NCBI GenBank assembly: GCA_964528055.1
Contig: CAZGQM010000006.1
Span: 124,001-188,000 of the forward strand
Direction: 5' to 3'
DNA: 64,000 bases
Source of the DNA: Geoanaerobacter sp964528055
GTDB taxonomy: Bacteria > Desulfobacterota > Desulfuromonadia > Geobacterales > DSM-12255
Shown: piece after piece, positions 26,052 through 34,928 of the stretch
Layout: every line of letters starts with the position of its first letter
Position numbering within the stretch: position 1 is the stretch's first letter
Made by a program: the position numbers and the translations under genes
The notes under the pieces: model-generated
Database searches by the model: none
Seen by the model: only the letters and a program-made list of their open reading frames with translations
What the model was told of the DNA's origin: nothing

Positions 26052-26918
26052 CTATTTTCGCAATACCTTGATGACCGCTGAGAAGTCTTCCTCGCCGCGC
26101 CCGTCTTTAACACCCTGCTCATAAAGCTTGTGGGCAGATTCAGCTCCAGGAAGTGTAAGACCGAGTTTTTTGGCAGCTTCCATTACCAGATCTAGATGTT
26201 CGTGAACGTATTTAAGGGCCAGATTCCGCGAAAAATCTCCGCGTGAGATACTCCGCCCCTTGGAGTGGAAGAGTGGAGAGGCGACACCGCCGGAATCAAG
26301 CACTTCCAGAATCTTATCAGCTGCAAAACCCATCTTCTCACCGAAGACTAGACCTTCAGAAAGGGCTTGCATTAACTCGGCCTGTACCAGGTTGACGATG
26401 AATTTCATTTTGGTGGCGTCTCCAACATTCCCGACGTGAATGATGTTTAGCCCGAAGAAGGAAAACAGTTCTCGGCAGCGGCCGACCAGAGCCGAATCCC
26501 CACCTGTCAGGATCGTCAGAAGCCCGTTGGCTGCATGCTCCTTCGTCCCCCAAACCGGTGCATCAAGAAACATAACGCGGTGTTTGGCTGCCTCTTCGGC
26601 CATCTCCAGCGTGCTCTCCAAGGAATGGGTACCCATATCAACAAGAATCGTTCCGGCGTCTATTCCTGAAAAAACACCATCAGGACCGTAAATGTCAGGT
26701 CGGAGACGCTCCTTCTCAGGCCGGATGAGGATGACCAGATCTTTCCCCTTGGCTGCCTCTTTAGGGGAGGTAGCAGCAATCGCTCCAAGTTTCTCCAACT
26801 CGGCAACAACAGTAGGATCAGTATCATATACTGTAAGCGCATAATGACCCTTGGCAAGATTTGCAGCCATGTAACGACCAACCGTACCGAGTCCCAGAAA
26901 ACCGATATTTTTCAGCAT
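26052..26918 (-). CDS. NAD(P)-dependent beta-hydroxyacid dehydrogenase (GLYR/GHB-dehydrogenase type)
   Basis: 288 residues from the ATG at 26918 (GGGAGG upstream). Rossmann GFLGLGTVGRYMAANLAKGHY at the N-terminus (in part), the substrate motif FLDAPVWGTKEHAANGLLTILTGG (part), catalytic Lys in GDATKMKFIVNLVQAELMQALSEG (part). The family includes 3-hydroxyisobutyrate dehydrogenase, glyoxylate/succinic-semialdehyde reductase and the gamma-hydroxybutyrate dehydrogenases described from Geobacter; exact substrate is not readable. It stands alone between a terminator and nth. Confidence 0.88.
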   Translation of the reverse strand: MLKNIGFLGLGTVGRYMAANLAKGHYALTVYDTDPTVVAELEKLGAIAATSPKEAAKGKDLVILIRPEKERLRPDIYGPDGVFSGIDAGTILVDMGTHSLESTLEMAEEAAKHRVMFLDAPVWGTKEHAANGLLTILTGGDSALVGRCRELFSFFGLNIIHVGNVGDATKMKFIVNLVQAELMQALSEGLVFGEKMGFAADKILEVLDSGGVASPLFHSKGRSISRGDFSRNLALKYVHEHLDLVMEAAKKLGLTLPGAESAHKLYEQGVKDGRGEEDFSAVIKVLRK

Positions 26919-27017
26919 GTCCGACCTCCCGAATCTTTCATGAATAAGCAAACCAAGTTATAAATATACCTTCTCAACTAAATCAGCACAAGCAGCAAAT
27001 AGGGAAATATAAGAATA

Positions 27018-27674
27018 CTAACGAGAACGAAGCACTCCTCTGCGTTTGCAATAGGCAGCAATCTGACAGACTGAGCAAAACGGCGACAATGGTCTGCATA
27101 GATTCTGGCCGTAGGTCACCAGCAGGTCGTTGATCTCCAGCCAGTAATCCTGTGGCAGCTTCTCACGCAGTGCAAATTCCGTTTCATCTGGTGTGCGGGT
27201 GGTCACATATCCCCAACGGTTCGTAATCCTGTGAACATGCGTATCCACACAGATTCCGGGCTTTCCGAACCCAAGAGTTACTACGAGATTGGCGGTTTTG
27301 CGACCAACTCCCTTCAAGGAGAGAAGTACCTCTATATCATCGGGAACTAGCGCACCATGCAGTTCGATCAGCGCACGGCATATATCATGTATCTGGCGTC
27401 CCTTGTTACGATAGAAGCCAACAGGGTAGATGGTTTTTTCAATAGTCTCCCGAGAAAGCGCAAGCATCTTCTCGGGAGAATCGGCGAGGGCAAAAAGCCT
27501 TTCCGAGGCAGGCCCGGTAGTCTGGTCTTGTGTACGAAGTGAAAGTATGCACGAGATGAGAACCTTAAATGGGTTCCCCTCACGTTGTGAAATGATCGTA
27601 ACAGCAGGCGATCGCCAACGCTTTACCTCCTGGCGAAGAATACGCATCACCTCACGCATTTCCGTATCAGTCAT
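27018..27674 (-). CDS. nth: Endonuclease III
   Basis: 218 residues. DNA glycosylase/AP lyase for oxidised pyrimidines. Helix-hairpin-helix LLSLKGVGRKTANLVV with the catalytic Lys in GVGRKTA, catalytic Asp in GICVDTHVHRI, and a C-terminal 4Fe-4S site C-X6-C-X2-C-X5-C (CRPLSPFCSVCQIAAYC). All hallmark residues are present. Its ATG overlaps the stop of the upstream 76-codon gene (ATGA), so the two form an operon. Confidence 0.95.
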   Translation of the reverse strand: MTDTEMREVMRILRQEVKRWRSPAVTIISQREGNPFKVLISCILSLRTQDQTTGPASERLFALADSPEKMLALSRETIEKTIYPVGFYRNKGRQIHDICRALIELHGALVPDDIEVLLSLKGVGRKTANLVVTLGFGKPGICVDTHVHRITNRWGYVTTRTPDETEFALREKLPQDYWLEINDLLVTYGQNLCRPLSPFCSVCQIAAYCKRRGVLRSR

Positions 27675-27901
27675 GCCAGACCACGATTACGGAAGATTCT
27701 CATCAAAAAAACACCGAGAACCGAAAAACAAGCCCCTACGCATAGGAAGAGGTAGCCAATGGTCCTCCCTTCTCCCCAGCCTAACAGATCTTGCCCCTTC
27801 ATAAAGAATATCATTGCCATGCCGCCAAATGCTCCGATTCCACCAATGATATACACTGCAAAGGCTGCTAAAGCGAGCCCAATACCCTGTTTTTTTGGCA
27901 T
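27671..27901 (-). CDS. Small two-helix membrane protein
   Basis: 76 residues with two hydrophobic segments (about 7-33 and 47-68) joined by a polar GQDLLGWGEGRT loop and ending in a basic tail RIFRNRG. No family recognised. Translationally coupled to nth by a 4-base overlap; GGAGGAGG precedes its ATG. Confidence 0.7.
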   Translation of the reverse strand: MPKKQGIGLALAAFAVYIIGGIGAFGGMAMIFFMKGQDLLGWGEGRTIGYLFLCVGACFSVLGVFLMRIFRNRGLA

Positions 27902-28054
27902 ACTGCCTCCTCCTTTGAAACTGCCGTCATTTTAAACCAATTACCCATAAGCCGCAACCAGAATAACACCACAAAAACGTGACATACTCCCTCCGTTGAT
28001 GCATACTTACGCTATTGATCTAGGCAGTCACCCGAACTACAAAGGACTCTCCAC

Positions 28055-28912
28055 ATGTACAGCCCTGTCGACCTTCACACTCACTCCCGCTATTCTGACG
28101 GGACCCGCACGCCGGAAGAACTGGCAGAAATGGCTTATGCACAAGGCTTTAAGGCAATAGCTCTTTCAGACCATGACTCAACATGCGGCGTAGACGAAGC
28201 CTTGGATGCCGGCAAGAGGCTCGGAATTGAAATAATCCCTTCCGTTGAACTCTCAGTTGAGATCCGCAACTACCACGATGTCCATATTCTGGGTTATTTC
28301 ATTGACCATTCCGATACTGCCTTCAATGCCCGCCTTAATCAGTTCAGGGTAAAGCGAGACTGTCGCGGGCAGGAAATAATCGGGAAGATCAACGCGAAGC
28401 TGACAAGTATGGGAAAAGGAGAAATCCGTTATCAGGAGGTTGTTGCCGAAAGTGACGGTGCACTGGGACGTCCGCATATTGCACGGGTTCTCATGACCAA
28501 GGGTTATGTGGCGTCGATGGAAGATGCATTTGAAAACTACCTTGTGCCATGTAACGTGCCTAAGCAATACTTTCCGGTGGAGGAGGCTATATGCGAAATT
28601 CACCGTATCGGAGGGCTGGCGATTCTAGCGCATCCAACCAGCATAAGCAGGGACCGGGCCCTATTACGCGAAATCATAGGAGAGCTTACGAATCAGGGTC
28701 TTGATGGCCTGGAGGTCTATAATACCCTCGCGAGTCAGGACGAATCAGAATTTCTCCTGGCATTAGCACGCAGGCATCAATTGGCTGTCACCGGCGGGTC
28801 GGATTTTCACGGTAATGAGGGAGAGGTTCGCTTGGGGATCGAAGGCAACCGGTTTCCCATTGACTATCGACTGGTTGAAGGGTTAAAGAAACGGCTGCTC
28901 TCAAGAAAATAA
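28055..28912 (+). CDS. PHP-domain phosphoesterase (RNase AM/TrpH/YciV type)
   Basis: 285 residues. Metal-binding PHP motifs: DLHTHSRYSDGT (about 4-15), ALSDHDST (about 40), VELSVE (67), GRPHIARVL, LAHP (about 195) and a C-terminal GSDFHG. The arrangement is that of the YciV/TrpH family; E. coli RNase AM is a 5'-3' exonuclease acting on rRNA 5' ends and short oligonucleotides, while other members are phosphoesterases. AAAGGAC precedes the ATG. Converges on the minus-strand cluster. Confidence 0.85.
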   Translation: MYSPVDLHTHSRYSDGTRTPEELAEMAYAQGFKAIALSDHDSTCGVDEALDAGKRLGIEIIPSVELSVEIRNYHDVHILGYFIDHSDTAFNARLNQFRVKRDCRGQEIIGKINAKLTSMGKGEIRYQEVVAESDGALGRPHIARVLMTKGYVASMEDAFENYLVPCNVPKQYFPVEEAICEIHRIGGLAILAHPTSISRDRALLREIIGELTNQGLDGLEVYNTLASQDESEFLLALARRHQLAVTGGSDFHGNEGEVRLGIEGNRFPIDYRLVEGLKKRLLSRK

Positions 28913-28934
28913 AAGGGCTCCACAGAGCCCTTAC
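28911..28934. terminator. Bidirectional terminator
   Basis: AAGGGCTC-CACA-GAGCCCTT with TTTTATTTTC after it on the minus strand; serves the minus-strand gene ending at 28951 and probably the PHP gene. Confidence 0.8.
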
Positions 28935-28950
28935 ACATTTAAGAATTGAA

Positions 28951-29772
28951 TTATTCGCTCACCTTGGGATAATTTACCACCTGCACATTATCGACAACCT
29001 TTCGAACACCTTTCACCTTACCAATAATACTTAAAGCGGTCTGTAACTCTTCATCAGAATGCACATGACCGGAGAGGGTAACCTCACCTTTGTCAGACGA
29101 AATATTGAAATGAAAATACTCGACGAGATCTGTTTCAAGAAGCGCGGCTTCAGCCCGCTTGTTGAGTATAATATTCTCCAGGAGATCCTTTGCGCTGTCA
29201 TCTGCCTTGTTCAATCGCGGATCCTTTGCAGCGGCAACGATGCTATCAACAATTGCTGCAGCCGAAAGATGTGATGTATTGAATACCAAGTCGTATCCCA
29301 GCGGGTCATTCCAGTCACGGTCGAAGTAAAAATGGATGAAGCCACCACGCTGATGGTCGCTCTTCCTGATTAGATGACGGGTTAGGTCAGGATCCATCCA
29401 TTCTCGCTCGGCTAGCATTTCGACACGCTCCTCAAAAGGGGCGATGAAACGTATGCGCAGAACGTTTTTCATCCCTTTAAGGAGGTCCTGTCCCCCCCTG
29501 CCATAGAGTATAACATTACCCTTACGCGCAAAATCCAGCAACATGAGTTCAATGGTACTCAGGTGAGCAGCAAGACGCCGGTCCTCGCTTGTCATGTAAA
29601 CTGGAGGCTTTTCATCGACCCTTTCCAATACCTCCGGGCTCAGGCCGTATTTTGGGGCCATTTCTTTAATTGTTGTGCCGTCTACCAGGGTGTATCGAAG
29701 TTTTTTTGCGACGTCCTTGGCAACACGCAAGGCACCAGTCCCCATTTCTCGGGAGATGGTAATAATAGCCAT
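28951..29772 (-). CDS. Cytidylate-kinase-like protein with C-terminal BON domain
   Basis: 273 residues from the ATG at 29772, chosen because AAAGGAGGGG lies before it and because ITISREMGTG is the start of this kinase family; the frame stays open to 29850. Residues 1-200 match the cytidylate kinase-like family (ISREMGTGALRVAKDVAKKL as the P-loop region, VILYGRGGQDLL, RHLIRKSDHQRGGFIHFYF in parts, YDLVFNTSHLS). Residues about 205-273 form a BON domain (EYFHFNISSDKGEVTLSGHVHS, IGKVKGVRKVVDNVQV), a fold usually found in envelope proteins, though there is no signal peptide here. Last gene of the minus-strand cluster. Confidence 0.8.
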   Translation of the reverse strand: MAIITISREMGTGALRVAKDVAKKLRYTLVDGTTIKEMAPKYGLSPEVLERVDEKPPVYMTSEDRRLAAHLSTIELMLLDFARKGNVILYGRGGQDLLKGMKNVLRIRFIAPFEERVEMLAEREWMDPDLTRHLIRKSDHQRGGFIHFYFDRDWNDPLGYDLVFNTSHLSAAAIVDSIVAAAKDPRLNKADDSAKDLLENIILNKRAEAALLETDLVEYFHFNISSDKGEVTLSGHVHSDEELQTALSIIGKVKGVRKVVDNVQVVNYPKVSE

Positions 29773-29904
29773 CCTGAGATCCCCTCCTTTGCGGATATTC
29801 GGGATGCTATCACGGAATACCCAACTGTTCAAGATAATGTGCGGAGGCAATCAATCTTGCCTGCAAGTAATCTCTCATTCCAATCGTACTCAGCAGTTTA
29901 ATAG

Positions 29905-30783
29905 TTAAGCACTGGCGTCGTTCAGACTGTAATCATTGGACTGAAGCGAGATATTCAGAACTACTGTGGACTGCCTTTCGCAACAGTTTACCCTTAGGGG
30001 TACCTTGAGCACACCCTCTGGGGAGATCTCAGGAGATCCTCCAAAGGTAATCAGTGGACCTTCATCCGCAGCCTCAACTTCTTTGGAACCAGGTATGTTA
30101 TCTTGAATCAGAGGTTGAATCAGTACAGAAGAACCCGCATAAGCTGATCGATCAGGTGAAAGCTCGCGGAACATTTGAACCGTAGGCTGGAGAGTAAGGC
30201 CCAACCCCTCAAGATTTTTCAGTATTCCATCCAAAAGAAGCCCCAACGATTCCAGTACACCCTCACCAGTCGGGGCAACAACGGGTACAATGGGATGTGA
30301 TACGACTGAAAGGCTTTGGCGAATCTCTTCCGTTGACAAAGCTGTAGGAATATCGCATTTCGAGCAGAGAACTGCCATAGACACGTCCTCCAGCACCTTG
30401 CCGTATGAGTTTAGCGCTGCCTTGACCTGGTTAAACATATTCCGGTTCGCATCTTGCCGGACCGGAGCAGAGTCTGCCACAAACGCAATCCCATCCACCC
30501 CTTTCAGGACCATCTTCCATGCATGCTCCTGTGTAACCGCACCAGTCAGGGTGTAGACATGAACCCGTACCCTGTATTTTTCGGAATATCCCCCTTCTGG
30601 GTGAGTAAAATCAAAAAAAAGCATCCGGTCTTGTTGAAGTCCCATGCTTCGTAGCAGCCCACGGCACTCTGTCGGCAACTTGGCATACATGGCCTTCAAA
30701 AGGGTTGACTTGCCTGCCTCTGATGGACCACAAAAGACGATTTTTACATTGATCTCCTTTTTGGCATGATTTACGAGAGCCAT
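29905..30783 (-). CDS. MglA-like small GTPase with altered catalytic motifs
   Basis: 292 residues. Residues 1-190 are MglA/Ras-like: Walker A GPSEAGKST (19-27), then HVYTLTGAV where active MglA has YTVPGQV, so the catalytic Gln (Gln82 in Thermus MglA) is Ala82 here; GVDGIAFVADSA (G3-adjacent) is kept; the NKxD motif reads SKCD. Residues about 195-292 form a separate C-terminal part (ending VVLNISLQSNDYSL) of unknown fold. GGAG precedes the ATG. The neighbour upstream is a HEAT-like repeat protein. Likely a slow or non-hydrolysing nucleotide switch; polarity or motility roles known for MglA are inference only. Confidence 0.75.
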   Translation of the reverse strand: MALVNHAKKEINVKIVFCGPSEAGKSTLLKAMYAKLPTECRGLLRSMGLQQDRMLFFDFTHPEGGYSEKYRVRVHVYTLTGAVTQEHAWKMVLKGVDGIAFVADSAPVRQDANRNMFNQVKAALNSYGKVLEDVSMAVLCSKCDIPTALSTEEIRQSLSVVSHPIVPVVAPTGEGVLESLGLLLDGILKNLEGLGLTLQPTVQMFRELSPDRSAYAGSSVLIQPLIQDNIPGSKEVEAADEGPLITFGGSPEISPEGVLKVPLRVNCCERQSTVVLNISLQSNDYSLNDASA

Positions 30784-30891
30784 TTGTTACTCCTCTGAGC
30801 CTTTTGCATAGCAACTGCGGGGGCGATTTGCGGTGTGAATCTCATGTATATCCATAACGATCATGTCACGGCAGGTCCATGAAGGTTCGTA

Positions 30892-31788
30892 CTATTTCTT
30901 TTTGTTCATCAGCTGGCGCCGTGCCTGTGTCGAAATCACTGAAGATATGTTCTTGTTTTTGGCAAGAGAGGCCACATCTTTCTCACTTAGGGTACCCATA
31001 AACCGAAGGGCAAAGGGGAGAGGTGTCTTATTGTTCTCCACCAGTGCCTTGCGAATGTTGTAGTGTTTTACCCACTCCTTGTTTGTACAGATGGCGCGGA
31101 TAATCTCTTCGTTCTGCCCAGTCATCTTAGCAATGTTGAGAATCTCTGCATCCGTGATCCGGGGGTTCTTCATAATACTTCCGGATATCAGCTTATTGGA
31201 GTCCTTAATAAGAATAGTTCTCCACTCCTTATCACCTGTCAACGCCATCTTGATCTTTTCACCCACTCCCATTATTTGGGCAAGCTGGTATTTGGACCTG
31301 AACTCTTCTTCAGCAATCGCCTCAGGCTCTTCGGTCTCTTCGTCAAGACCATCCCCAAAACGATCGTCAGCATCAATTTCAGTGATAGCGATCAAGGCTT
31401 CATATGCTTCCGCAGCACCCTGAATTCCGCACTGAGAGAGAAATTCTAGTGTCTCAAGAGTGACAGCAGGATGCGAAGCGATCGCTTCGCAGATCGCAGT
31501 ATCGTCAGCATGGATCCTGCCGAGAATATCGAGAAGATACGAATGCGTCTCTGGAGCCTCGAGAATCGTCGTTAACCTGTCTCCGGAAAGTTCACGTAAT
31601 GTTAGCATTGCCGTAGTGCTGACTTCGGGATCACCGTCATGACAGAGATAGAGGAGCACTGAGCCAAGATCGCCACCATCCAGAGGGATCTTGCCTGCTG
31701 CCGCCTGCTGCCTGAGATCGCGAGAGGTATCAGGCGAAACGCACAGAGCGGCTTCAAGAGAAACATCTAGGGTAAGCGGCTTATCCAT
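30892..31788 (-). CDS. HEAT/leucine-rich-variant repeat protein of unknown function
   Basis: 298 residues, cytoplasmic. Alpha-helical repeats are visible in the N-terminal 130 residues (ATLTLRELSGDRL-like unit, LLDILGRIHADDTAICEAIASH, VTLETLEFLSQCG) and again in the C-terminal 120 (SGSIMKNPRITDAEILNIAKM, EEIIRAICTNKEW, RKALVENNKTPLPFALRFM), separated by an acidic linker (DEETEEPEAIAEEE). This fold binds proteins. It sits between the SPOR protein and the MglA-like GTPase, 108 bases before the latter, so it is a candidate partner or regulator of that GTPase. Confidence 0.7.
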   Translation of the reverse strand: MDKPLTLDVSLEAALCVSPDTSRDLRQQAAAGKIPLDGGDLGSVLLYLCHDGDPEVSTTAMLTLRELSGDRLTTILEAPETHSYLLDILGRIHADDTAICEAIASHPAVTLETLEFLSQCGIQGAAEAYEALIAITEIDADDRFGDGLDEETEEPEAIAEEEFRSKYQLAQIMGVGEKIKMALTGDKEWRTILIKDSNKLISGSIMKNPRITDAEILNIAKMTGQNEEIIRAICTNKEWVKHYNIRKALVENNKTPLPFALRFMGTLSEKDVASLAKNKNISSVISTQARRQLMNKKK

Positions 31789-31800
31789 TTCACCTCGCCT

Positions 31801-32697
31801 CTATTTAGCAGCAGGGTATACGTGAGAATCAACAGCCTGTTTTCTCAAAAGATTAGCCCACTCCTCAGCTGCGCTCTTCCCTTCTATCTGGGCAGTCACG
31901 CGATAGGCAGGAAGCTTGACACTGGCATCCCGGAGAGAAACATTCACATTCCGGCCCACCAAGCGGATTTTTTCTAGCTCGGCACGTTTTGGCTGGTCAT
32001 AGGACCCCGCATACAGTTCATATTTCCCTTCAGTGCGAATGATGAATGCCCCGTCAGTAATCTTCTTAAGCTTCGCCAACTCTGCAGTAGCAGTAGTCTG
32101 ATCAGAAAACTCTGCAACAAAAAGCCGCTTCATAGTTCTGTCGCGCTGTAATTTATTAATGCCAACTACGGTAATGCCGGAACTCTTCATTCTGACGATC
32201 AGTTTTTCAGCTTTGGTAGCTGATACTATATCCGCCGTTTCAAGTCTGTAAAGAGAACCGGCCTGTTTCGCTGACTTAACCTTTTCAGGCAGAGCCTTGG
32301 CCTGCTTCACTGGAGCGGAAGTGGGTTTAGGCAAAGGGGAAGCAGTTTTTGCAACCCCTTGTACCTGAGAGGGAATAACCGGTGACGGTTGCGTTGTCTG
32401 AACAGATTTAACGGGTGGCTTGGATGGCTCAACCGATTTGGCGGTTACAGGCAATGACTGAGTCGGTAGAGGGTTAACCGGCGTCTTGTTAACCTGGAGA
32501 TCCGGCCGCTGAGGAATCGGCTGCTTCAGCTGTCGGGCCGCAAGTGGCGCTTTGCCGGGCTCTACTTCTCGTTGTATAATAATGCCGGTGAAGAAATATA
32601 GATAGCCAAACAGAGCAAGAAGAGCCGCCAGTGCCCAAAAAAGAAGATTATTGCCGGCCCCACACTCATTATTGTACTCTGCCTCATTCCGAGCCAT
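31801..32697 (-). CDS. Membrane-anchored SPOR-domain-like protein
   Basis: 298 residues from the ATG at 32697 (GGAGG seven bases upstream; an ATG two codons earlier is too close). Short cytoplasmic N-terminus, one membrane helix (LLFWALAALLALFGYLYFFTGIII, about 18-41), a long Pro/Gln/Lys-rich linker (about 50-150) and a C-terminal SPOR-like region (about 150-298) with two beta-alpha-beta units (YRLETADIVSATKAEKLIVRM; FIIRTEGKYELYAGSYDQPKRAE). SPOR domains bind denuded septal peptidoglycan. Twelve bases separate it from the HEAT-like gene. Confidence 0.78.
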   Translation of the reverse strand: MARNEAEYNNECGAGNNLLFWALAALLALFGYLYFFTGIIIQREVEPGKAPLAARQLKQPIPQRPDLQVNKTPVNPLPTQSLPVTAKSVEPSKPPVKSVQTTQPSPVIPSQVQGVAKTASPLPKPTSAPVKQAKALPEKVKSAKQAGSLYRLETADIVSATKAEKLIVRMKSSGITVVGINKLQRDRTMKRLFVAEFSDQTTATAELAKLKKITDGAFIIRTEGKYELYAGSYDQPKRAELEKIRLVGRNVNVSLRDASVKLPAYRVTAQIEGKSAAEEWANLLRKQAVDSHVYPAAK

Positions 32698-32733
32698 CTT
32701 CATTCCTCCAAAAAAAAACTTCCCTGCACGTGA

Positions 32734-34833
32734 TCAATCAGCTTTCTTGGAACGAAAGCCATTTGCCTCTGCATCGGCGATAACCTTCTGCGCCAGATGC
32801 GTCGGCACTTCCTCATAGTGAGAGAACTCCATTGAAAACAGCCCCCTGTCACTGGTCATGGAACGCAGATCATTCGAATAGGCAAGTACCTCAGACATCG
32901 GGACCACGGCACGAATAATCTGCGAGTTGGCCTTTGGTTCGACACCAACTACCTTGCCTCGCCGGGAGTTAAGGTCACCTATTACGTCCCCCATATTGTC
33001 GTCCGGTACCGTAACCTTCATATTCATGATCGGTTCAAGAATAACCGGTTTGCAGAGCTCCATTGCCTTCTTGAAAGCCATGGACCCTGCAACCTTAAAC
33101 GCCATTTCTGAAGAGTCGACAGTATGGAATGAGCCATCAACAAGCGCAACCCTGAAGTCTATTACAGGGTATCCTGCCAAAAACCCATCGATACTCGCCT
33201 CCTGAATCCCTTTGTCTACGGCCGGTATGTACTGTCGAGGAATAACACCTCCTACGACCTTGTCCTCGAACAGGTATCCTTCGCCACGTGGCTGAGGCCC
33301 CATCTCTATCCAGCAATCTCCGTACTGCCCCCTGCCACCGGACTGTTTCTTGTATTTGCCCTGAACCTTTGCAGTTCCCCGAATAGTCTCCAGGTAAGGT
33401 ACCTTGGGAGTTTTTAAGAGGACTTCAACATTGAACTTACGCTTCATCTTCTCCACGATTACGTCAAGATGCACCTGCCCCATCCCTGATATTATGAACT
33501 CTTTGGTCTGAGTATCCCGGTGCGATTCCAGCATAGGCTCCTCTTCGATCATCTTGTGAAGCGCACCGTGGATCCTGTCTTCGTCCTGCTTGGTCTTCGG
33601 CTCGATGGCATAGGATATGACCGGCTTCAAAAGGGGCGCCGGCTCAAAAATTATCGGCTTTGAAGAGTCGCAAAGGGTATCTCCGGTAACGGTCTCCTTC
33701 AGCTTGGCCACAGCCACGATATCGCCTGCCACAGCCTGTTTTATTGCTTTCTGTTTCTTTCCCTCAAGTTCATAAATCTGGCCGATACGTTCATCCACTC
33801 CCTTGGTTGAGTTGTATATGGTGGAGTCGGAATTGAGAACGCCGGAGTAGACCCTGAAAATTGTGATTTTGCCTGTGTAGGGGTCAGAAGTGGTTTTGAA
33901 AACCAAGGCAGAGAACGGTTCTGACTCGTCGGGTCCCCGCTCCTCCGTCGCTTTAGTTTTGGGGTTGATCCCAACCGCCTTTGTCCGGTCAAGTGGCGAA
34001 GGGAGATAGTCGCAGATTCCGTCCATGAGCTGACTAATTCCGATATTCTGGGTAGCTGAACCGCATAGGACCGCAGTAAAGGTATTGCGCATGGTGCCGA
34101 CCCTGAGGCCGTCAAGTATCTCCTCCTCGGTCAACTCGCCAGACTCAAGGTATTTTTCAGTAAGAGCATCGTAGGCCTCGGCCACAACCTCAACCATATT
34201 TTCTCGAAGCCTCTGAGCCTCATCCAGATACTCAGATGGGATCTCGACCTCTGTGTATTTCCCAGACTGATCCTTGGCATATCTGTAAGCCTTCATCCTT
34301 ATAAGGTCAATAACACCTTCAAAGCTCTCTTCGGCTCCCAGTGGCAATTGAATTGCTACACCGCGGGCCTTCAGTGCCTTTTCCATATCATCAATTGCGC
34401 GAAAAAAGCTGGCTCGCTCCCTATCCATCTTGTTAACAAAAGCTATACGAGGAATCTCGAACTCATTGGCCCATTTCCATACCTCCTCGGTTTGAACCTT
34501 GACACCTGAAATCGCCGACAGGATAACCACCGCACAATCCAGAGTCCTCATGCATGCCCTGGTATCGGCAATAAAGTCACCATAGCCTGGGGTGTCAACA
34601 AAATGGATGGAGTGGTCGTTCCATTCACAGTGGTCGAGGGACGAGGTGATAGAGATCTTTCTCTTGATCTCTTCAGGCTCAAAGTCCATGGTGGAGGTAC
34701 CGTCGTCTACCCTTCCCAGACGGTCGATCATCCCCGTATCGAAGAGAATCGCCTCGGCCAGCGAAGTCTTGCCGGCCCCTCCGTGTGCCACAATTCCCAG
34801 GTTCCTGATCTTAGCGGTGTCATACTTAGCCAT
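32734..34833 (-). CDS. fusA: Elongation factor G-like translational GTPase (EF-G2 type)
   Basis: 699 residues with all five EF-G domains. The P-loop is AHGGAGKTS rather than AHIDAGKTT, DTPGYGDF replaces DTPGHVDF, and NKMD is intact; these variants mark the EF-G-like (EF-G2) group rather than the housekeeping factor. The C-terminal domains are complete (PVILEPIMNMKVTVPDDNMGDVIGDLNSRRG in parts). A function in ribosome recycling or stress-time elongation is plausible; the main EF-G is presumably in the ribosomal-protein cluster elsewhere. AAAGGGGGG precedes the ATG; 95 bases after coaX. Confidence 0.88.
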   Translation of the reverse strand: MAKYDTAKIRNLGIVAHGGAGKTSLAEAILFDTGMIDRLGRVDDGTSTMDFEPEEIKRKISITSSLDHCEWNDHSIHFVDTPGYGDFIADTRACMRTLDCAVVILSAISGVKVQTEEVWKWANEFEIPRIAFVNKMDRERASFFRAIDDMEKALKARGVAIQLPLGAEESFEGVIDLIRMKAYRYAKDQSGKYTEVEIPSEYLDEAQRLRENMVEVVAEAYDALTEKYLESGELTEEEILDGLRVGTMRNTFTAVLCGSATQNIGISQLMDGICDYLPSPLDRTKAVGINPKTKATEERGPDESEPFSALVFKTTSDPYTGKITIFRVYSGVLNSDSTIYNSTKGVDERIGQIYELEGKKQKAIKQAVAGDIVAVAKLKETVTGDTLCDSSKPIIFEPAPLLKPVISYAIEPKTKQDEDRIHGALHKMIEEEPMLESHRDTQTKEFIISGMGQVHLDVIVEKMKRKFNVEVLLKTPKVPYLETIRGTAKVQGKYKKQSGGRGQYGDCWIEMGPQPRGEGYLFEDKVVGGVIPRQYIPAVDKGIQEASIDGFLAGYPVIDFRVALVDGSFHTVDSSEMAFKVAGSMAFKKAMELCKPVILEPIMNMKVTVPDDNMGDVIGDLNSRRGKVVGVEPKANSQIIRAVVPMSEVLAYSNDLRSMTSDRGLFSMEFSHYEEVPTHLAQKVIADAEANGFRSKKAD

Positions 34834-34928
34834 AAAACCCCCCTTTGAATAATGGATCAGGCAGAGATCAGGATGTGGATAAGAAATGTTGATTCTCTCT
34901 CCGGACCCACCCGAACTTCAACCTGTTA

